NCBI GenBank assembly: GCA_029240395.1
Contig: JAREAJ010000010.1
Coordinates: forward strand, 1-16,905
Length of the DNA: 16,905 bases
From: Nitrososphaeraceae archaeon
Lineage (GTDB): Archaea > Thermoproteota > Nitrososphaeria > Nitrososphaerales > Nitrososphaeraceae
Direction of reading: 5' to 3'
Of the stretch, positions 13,558 through 16,905 are shown one piece after another. Every line of letters begins with the position of its first letter. Position 1 is the first letter of the stretch. A program made the translations under genes and the position numbers. Under the pieces are notes generated by a model, which was not told where the DNA came from, ran no database searches, and saw only the letters and a program-made list of their open reading frames with translations.

Positions 13558-14190
13558 ATGAGCCAAGACCAAGATAATGCTGCCGAGAAGACAAATAAGA
13601 AGCCAGAAAATTCAGACATCGTTAACAGAACAGAACCCTCGGCAAAACTTGCCTCTGTCCAAAAGCCCGTAACAAAGCCCGCTCCCTCTACTAATACTCT
13701 TACCAAAAAGGAAGCCGAGCCTCCGGCCTTTGAGAAAGCTATTGTTGATAAATTAGTTAACGAGTTTGGAAATAAAATAAATGTAATTTACATAAGACCT
13801 CTTAGAATGAAGATCATGGTCGAACCGAGAGACGTTTTGGCAATTGCCATCTTCCTTCGAGACAATATGGGTTTCGATCATGCTGAATCTGTGGCCGGAA
13901 CTGACTATCCAAAAGATAACCAGATTGAGGTTATTTATCACTTAGGATCGTATGGAACAGAAACAATGGAAGGTCACATTATGGCTCTTGCCACCCGAAC
14001 GTCACGAAACGACGCTCGGTTACCGAGTTTGATAGATGTGTTTCGGAGCGTGGAGTACCATGAGCGGGAGACCTTTGAAATGTTAGGGGTTTATTTCGAA
14101 GGTCACCCCCGTAACGAACGATTTTTACTACCCGAGGACTGGGCCGATATCCCACCATTAAGAAGAGAATTCAGGATTAAAGGAAGATAA
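13558..14190 (+). CDS. nuoC: NADH-quinone oxidoreductase (complex I) subunit C with a low-complexity N-terminus
   Basis: This is the 30-kDa-type peripheral subunit that packs against NuoD. The 210-residue protein has about 60 N-terminal residues rich in Lys, Pro, Ser, Thr and Glu, probably disordered, followed by the conserved domain: FEKAIVDKLVNEFG, AGTDYPKDNQIEVIYHLGS, and the signature VEYHERETFEMLGVYFEGHP near 162-181 with the closing LPEDWADIPPLRREF. It is separate from NuoD, unlike the fused form in enterobacteria. The ATG lies one base after the nuoB stop, so translation is probably coupled. The extension is unusual for the family but in frame, and no better internal start is apparent. 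Confidence 0.93.
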   Translation: MSQDQDNAAEKTNKKPENSDIVNRTEPSAKLASVQKPVTKPAPSTNTLTKKEAEPPAFEKAIVDKLVNEFGNKINVIYIRPLRMKIMVEPRDVLAIAIFLRDNMGFDHAESVAGTDYPKDNQIEVIYHLGSYGTETMEGHIMALATRTSRNDARLPSLIDVFRSVEYHERETFEMLGVYFEGHPRNERFLLPEDWADIPPLRREFRIKGR

Positions 14191-14223
14191 AAACAACAAC
14201 ACTTAAAATACTATTGTTAGTAG

Positions 14224-15405
14224 GTGAATCGAAGATTGGCAGGGGTACATGAAAGCAAAGTAGACGAGGCTATTGAAATGGGCATGCAAGTTGTAAAAGA
14301 ATACACGGCAGATGACGATAGGCTCATGACATTGAGCGTCGGACCCCAGCATCCAGGTTCAGGCCATTTTCGGTTTACGATTAAACTTGATGGAGATTAT
14401 ATAGTTTATTGCGATCCAGATCCCGGATATGTTCACAGGGGCGAGGAAAAAATGTGCGAGTACCGAAATTTCATTCAAAACATCCCTCATCTGGAACGAC
14501 CTGTCATACATGACTCTGCGAATATTACTTATTCTTATAGCTTAGCAGTAGAACAGCTAGTAGGAATAGAGGTACCGCGGCGGGGCCAGTTTATAAGAGC
14601 TTTAACGTCGGAGCTGGACCGCCAGGTTTATACTTTGTACTGGCTTGCAATATACGGAATCTTTTTAGGTCATTCAACAATGTTTATGTGGCCCACCGCT
14701 GATAGAGAGCTGTTCATTGACTTACTGGATTCGCTAACCGGGGCTAGAGTTACGCATGCTTTTAATATACCTGGTGGAGTGAGAAATGATGTCCCCGAAG
14801 GCTTCAAAGAAAAAACACTGAGACATATTGCATATTACGAAAAGAGGCTAAAAGAATATGAAGACATTTTCTACAATAATCCATTGCTTCGTCAAAGGAC
14901 AGAGGGTGTTGGGCTTCTAACTAAAGAAGACGCAATAAAATTGGGTGTCACAGGCTCTGTCTTAAGAGCCTCCGGTGTTCCCTTTGATGTGCGAAAGTCG
15001 GAACCATATGATATTTACAACGAGATTGACTTTAAGGTTCAGTATATGAGAACAGGCGATTCTTTTGCAAGGGCATATGTTCCATTCTTAGACATGAAGG
15101 AGTCGTGTAACATCATGAGACAGCTGCTCGACAAAATGCCTGAGTCTGGGGAAGTTAGGGCAAAATTGCAGCCTAACCCAAAAGGCCCTGCAGGTGAAAC
15201 GTACAGGAGGGTCGAATCAGGTCGGGGCGCACTTGGCTACTACATCGTAAGCGACGGAACACCCAGGCCATATAGAGTAAAAATTTCAGTGGGCTCTTTT
15301 AGGAATATTCTTGCGCTGCCGCATTTGCTAGTAGGATCAAAGCTAGCCGATATGCCATCCATTTATTGGGCGTTGAATTATTGGCCAGTGGAGGCGGATA
15401 GATAA
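14224..15405 (+). CDS. nuoD: NADH-quinone oxidoreductase (complex I) subunit D
   Basis: This 49-kDa-type subunit, related to [NiFe]-hydrogenase large subunits, forms most of the quinone chamber with NuoB and NuoH. The 393-residue protein has the expected landmarks: GPQHP at 40-44, LDGDYIV, GYVHRGEEK at 68-76, YSLAVEQLVGIEVP near 105-118, and the C-terminal KGPAGETYRRVESGRGALGYY, ending in VEADR. Two quinone-contact places differ from the canonical enzyme. HPSTHG is rearranged to HPGSGH with one residue fewer, and the conserved Tyr after the DR pair is Ile95. The gene starts with GTG, 33 nt after nuoC; an in-frame TTG a few codons on is a less likely start. The nuoH TTG follows 4 nt after the stop. 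Confidence 0.95.
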   Translation: MNRRLAGVHESKVDEAIEMGMQVVKEYTADDDRLMTLSVGPQHPGSGHFRFTIKLDGDYIVYCDPDPGYVHRGEEKMCEYRNFIQNIPHLERPVIHDSANITYSYSLAVEQLVGIEVPRRGQFIRALTSELDRQVYTLYWLAIYGIFLGHSTMFMWPTADRELFIDLLDSLTGARVTHAFNIPGGVRNDVPEGFKEKTLRHIAYYEKRLKEYEDIFYNNPLLRQRTEGVGLLTKEDAIKLGVTGSVLRASGVPFDVRKSEPYDIYNEIDFKVQYMRTGDSFARAYVPFLDMKESCNIMRQLLDKMPESGEVRAKLQPNPKGPAGETYRRVESGRGALGYYIVSDGTPRPYRVKISVGSFRNILALPHLLVGSKLADMPSIYWALNYWPVEADR

Positions 15406-15409
15406 TAGA

Positions 15410-16705
15410 TTGGCGTCATACCCTCAGGAATTCCGCTTTGGTAATTTCATAGCAAGTATAATTTGGCTTGTTTTTTGGGTGTTGTTAATTGTCACCCTCG
15501 TTGCCCTTCCATTAATCTTTATTATCCTTTTTTATGTCCCACTTCCTTTGGCTAATGGCGAAGTACTTACACCATATCTCTTTTTATCTATGGTTGTCGA
15601 CCCAACCCGTACGCTCCCTATCCTTCAGTTCTTTATGCAAACTGATCTTTTCAAGATTGCAGTATTTCCTGGTTTCACATATGCAGCATTAATTGCAGCA
15701 GTAACGATTTTCGTCGAACGAAAATTCCTTGCAAAAATGCAGCTCCGAATTGGTCCTTTGTATGCAGGAAAAATAGAAGGTATATTTCAACTGCTCGCAG
15801 ATGGACTCAAATTGGTATCAAAAGAAATTATTGTACCTTCTGGAGCAGATAAGCCTATTTTTTGGGCCGCCCCGATAGCCTTCGTCGCAACTGCAGCCGC
15901 TGTAACAGCTTTAATACCTGTTGCGCCTGGTTGGGTCGTTGCCGATCTCGACGTGGGTATAGTTGCTGTATTTGCCATTCTTGGATTTTTTCCACTGATC
16001 GCATTATTGTTCTCTTGGGCAAGCAATAGCAAATATCCATTCATCGGAGGACTGCGCGCATTGCATCAGCTCATTGCTTTTGAGATCCCGTTCATTCTTT
16101 CTGCGTTATCGGCTGTTCTTTTGGCCGGAACTCTCAATTTGTCGGGTATTGCAGAGGCGCAACAGCCATATTGGTTCGTTTTGTTTCTTCCCATAAGCGC
16201 ATTTGTGTTTTATATCTCCTCTCTTGCAGAAGTAGAACGAGTACCATTTGACCTTCCGGAAGCAGAATCAGAAATTGTAGCAGGTTGGCTTACCGAAACT
16301 TCTGGCATGATTTATGGATTGATCCAGCTGGGAACGTATATCAAGTTGTACGCTCTCAGCGCAATATTCGTCGTTTTATTCTTAGGGGGATGGTCCGGAC
16401 CTCAGATATTTCCTCAAGAATTGGGACCGCCAGGAGAAAAAACTCCACTAGAACAGATGTTGACACTAGAAGGTATTTATAATCCTGGCACAGCCAATGC
16501 TATATTCTGGTTTACATTGAAGACTTTCGGAGTGATCATGTTAATGCTATTACCCAGAGGGATTAGCCCCAGAATCAGAATAGATATTCTTCTTCATACT
16601 GGATGGTATAAACTCATTGTGCTATCTTTCATAAACATATTCATCGCATTAGCATTAGTTTATGGTGGTGTCTTTGGGCCAGAAGGGATCTTGACATCTG
16701 GATGA
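15410..16705 (+). CDS. nuoH: NADH-quinone oxidoreductase (complex I) subunit H, enlarged
   Basis: This membrane subunit closes the quinone chamber and links it to the proton-pumping arm. The 431-residue product is about 80-100 residues longer than usual. Family motifs are clear: VERKFLAKMQLRIGP at 102-116, QLLADGLKLVSKE at 127-139, HQLIAFEIP at 219-227, ERVPFDLPEAESEIVAG at 276-292, and the closing IDILLHTGW. The added length is an N-terminal stretch of about 60 residues with an extra membrane helix (about 15-45), and a loop of about 30 residues after FLGGW (327-360). The Glu of the usual AEY motif is Thr309. It starts with TTG, 4 nt after the nuoD stop. Its TGA overlaps the nuoI ATG by 4 nt. 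Confidence 0.94.
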   Translation: MASYPQEFRFGNFIASIIWLVFWVLLIVTLVALPLIFIILFYVPLPLANGEVLTPYLFLSMVVDPTRTLPILQFFMQTDLFKIAVFPGFTYAALIAAVTIFVERKFLAKMQLRIGPLYAGKIEGIFQLLADGLKLVSKEIIVPSGADKPIFWAAPIAFVATAAAVTALIPVAPGWVVADLDVGIVAVFAILGFFPLIALLFSWASNSKYPFIGGLRALHQLIAFEIPFILSALSAVLLAGTLNLSGIAEAQQPYWFVLFLPISAFVFYISSLAEVERVPFDLPEAESEIVAGWLTETSGMIYGLIQLGTYIKLYALSAIFVVLFLGGWSGPQIFPQELGPPGEKTPLEQMLTLEGIYNPGTANAIFWFTLKTFGVIMLMLLPRGISPRIRIDILLHTGWYKLIVLSFINIFIALALVYGGVFGPEGILTSG

Positions 16706-16905
16706 CCTCTTCCTTATCACGGCATGTTGGAACAAGGAAAGCTGATACATCCTCCGCCGGCTTAGGTGGATCCGTTCACGCGACCAATTCTGCAAGTGGA
16801 TTTATTAAGGCAATAGAATCGGGATCAAAGCACCTTATTATAAAGAGGTTTACTCTAAGATATCCTGAACAAAAACTCAAGCTCACAGGTGATGGTTATC
16901 AATTT
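16702..16905 (+). CDS. nuoI: NADH-quinone oxidoreductase (complex I) subunit I, N-terminal part only
   Basis: The ATG overlaps the nuoH stop (ATGA) and the frame stays open for 68 residues to the right edge. The segment near 50-68 reads IIKRFTLRYPEQKLKLTGDG, with the RYPE motif that precedes the two [4Fe-4S] clusters in NuoI; the eight cluster cysteines would lie beyond the window. The first 45 or so residues are Ser/Thr/Gly-rich and without clear structure, a longer leader than in most NuoI proteins. Operon position right after nuoH agrees with the common A-B-C-D-H-I order seen where the NADH-oxidising E, F and G subunits are absent. Confidence 0.88.
   Translation, partial: MTSSLSRHVGTRKADTSSAGLGGSVHATNSASGFIKAIESGSKHLIIKRFTLRYPEQKLKLTGDGYQF

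Overview
The window looks like chromosomal core-genome DNA from an archaeon, most likely a member of the Nitrososphaerota (Thaumarchaeota). The grounds are the archaeal-type GluRS, RpoN and ribosomal protein S2, the archaeal isoprenoid-lipid genes (isopentenyl phosphate kinase, type 2 IPP isomerase, GGPP synthase) packed with rpoN, eno and rpsB, and an archaeal complex I operon. Archaeal TATA-like boxes lie about 25-30 nt upstream of start codons, giving leaderless or nearly leaderless messages. Base composition is moderate, roughly 40% GC by eye. I see no insertion sequences, CRISPR arrays, phage genes or other signs of recent transfer. The phylum assignment is inference from gene order and protein character, not from a search.

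Region 1 (1-9064, minus strand) reads as one long operon of ten genes: rpoN, eno, rpsB, a MEMO-family gene, mevalonate kinase, isopentenyl phosphate kinase, idi2, a GGPP synthase, gltX, and the start of a probable fumarylacetoacetate-hydrolase-family gene that runs off the left edge. Four junctions are 4-nt stop/start overlaps and most others are under 50 nt. It joins transcription and translation genes to most of the route from mevalonate to the C20 precursor of archaeal membrane lipids.

Region 2 (9065-11328) is a looser section. A tRNA-Leu(GAG) gene diverges from rpoN. Next come a small four-helix, ferritin-like protein, an unrecognised 175-residue protein, and, convergent with them, a single-cysteine peroxiredoxin of the Bcp/PrxQ family. 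Each protein gene here seems to have its own promoter.

Region 3 (11329-16905, plus strand) starts with a geranylgeranyl-reductase-family flavoprotein. It continues with complex I genes nuoA, nuoB, nuoC, nuoD, nuoH and the start of nuoI, which the right edge cuts. The complex I subunits carry several departures from the canonical motifs around the quinone pocket and the adjoining proton path: a rearranged HPSTHG loop and a missing quinone-binding Tyr in NuoD, the FDVE Glu replaced by Met in NuoA, and the AEY Glu replaced by Thr in NuoH. Together with the neighbouring prenyl reductase, these are the most interesting observations here. I found no convincing new defence or mobile system.
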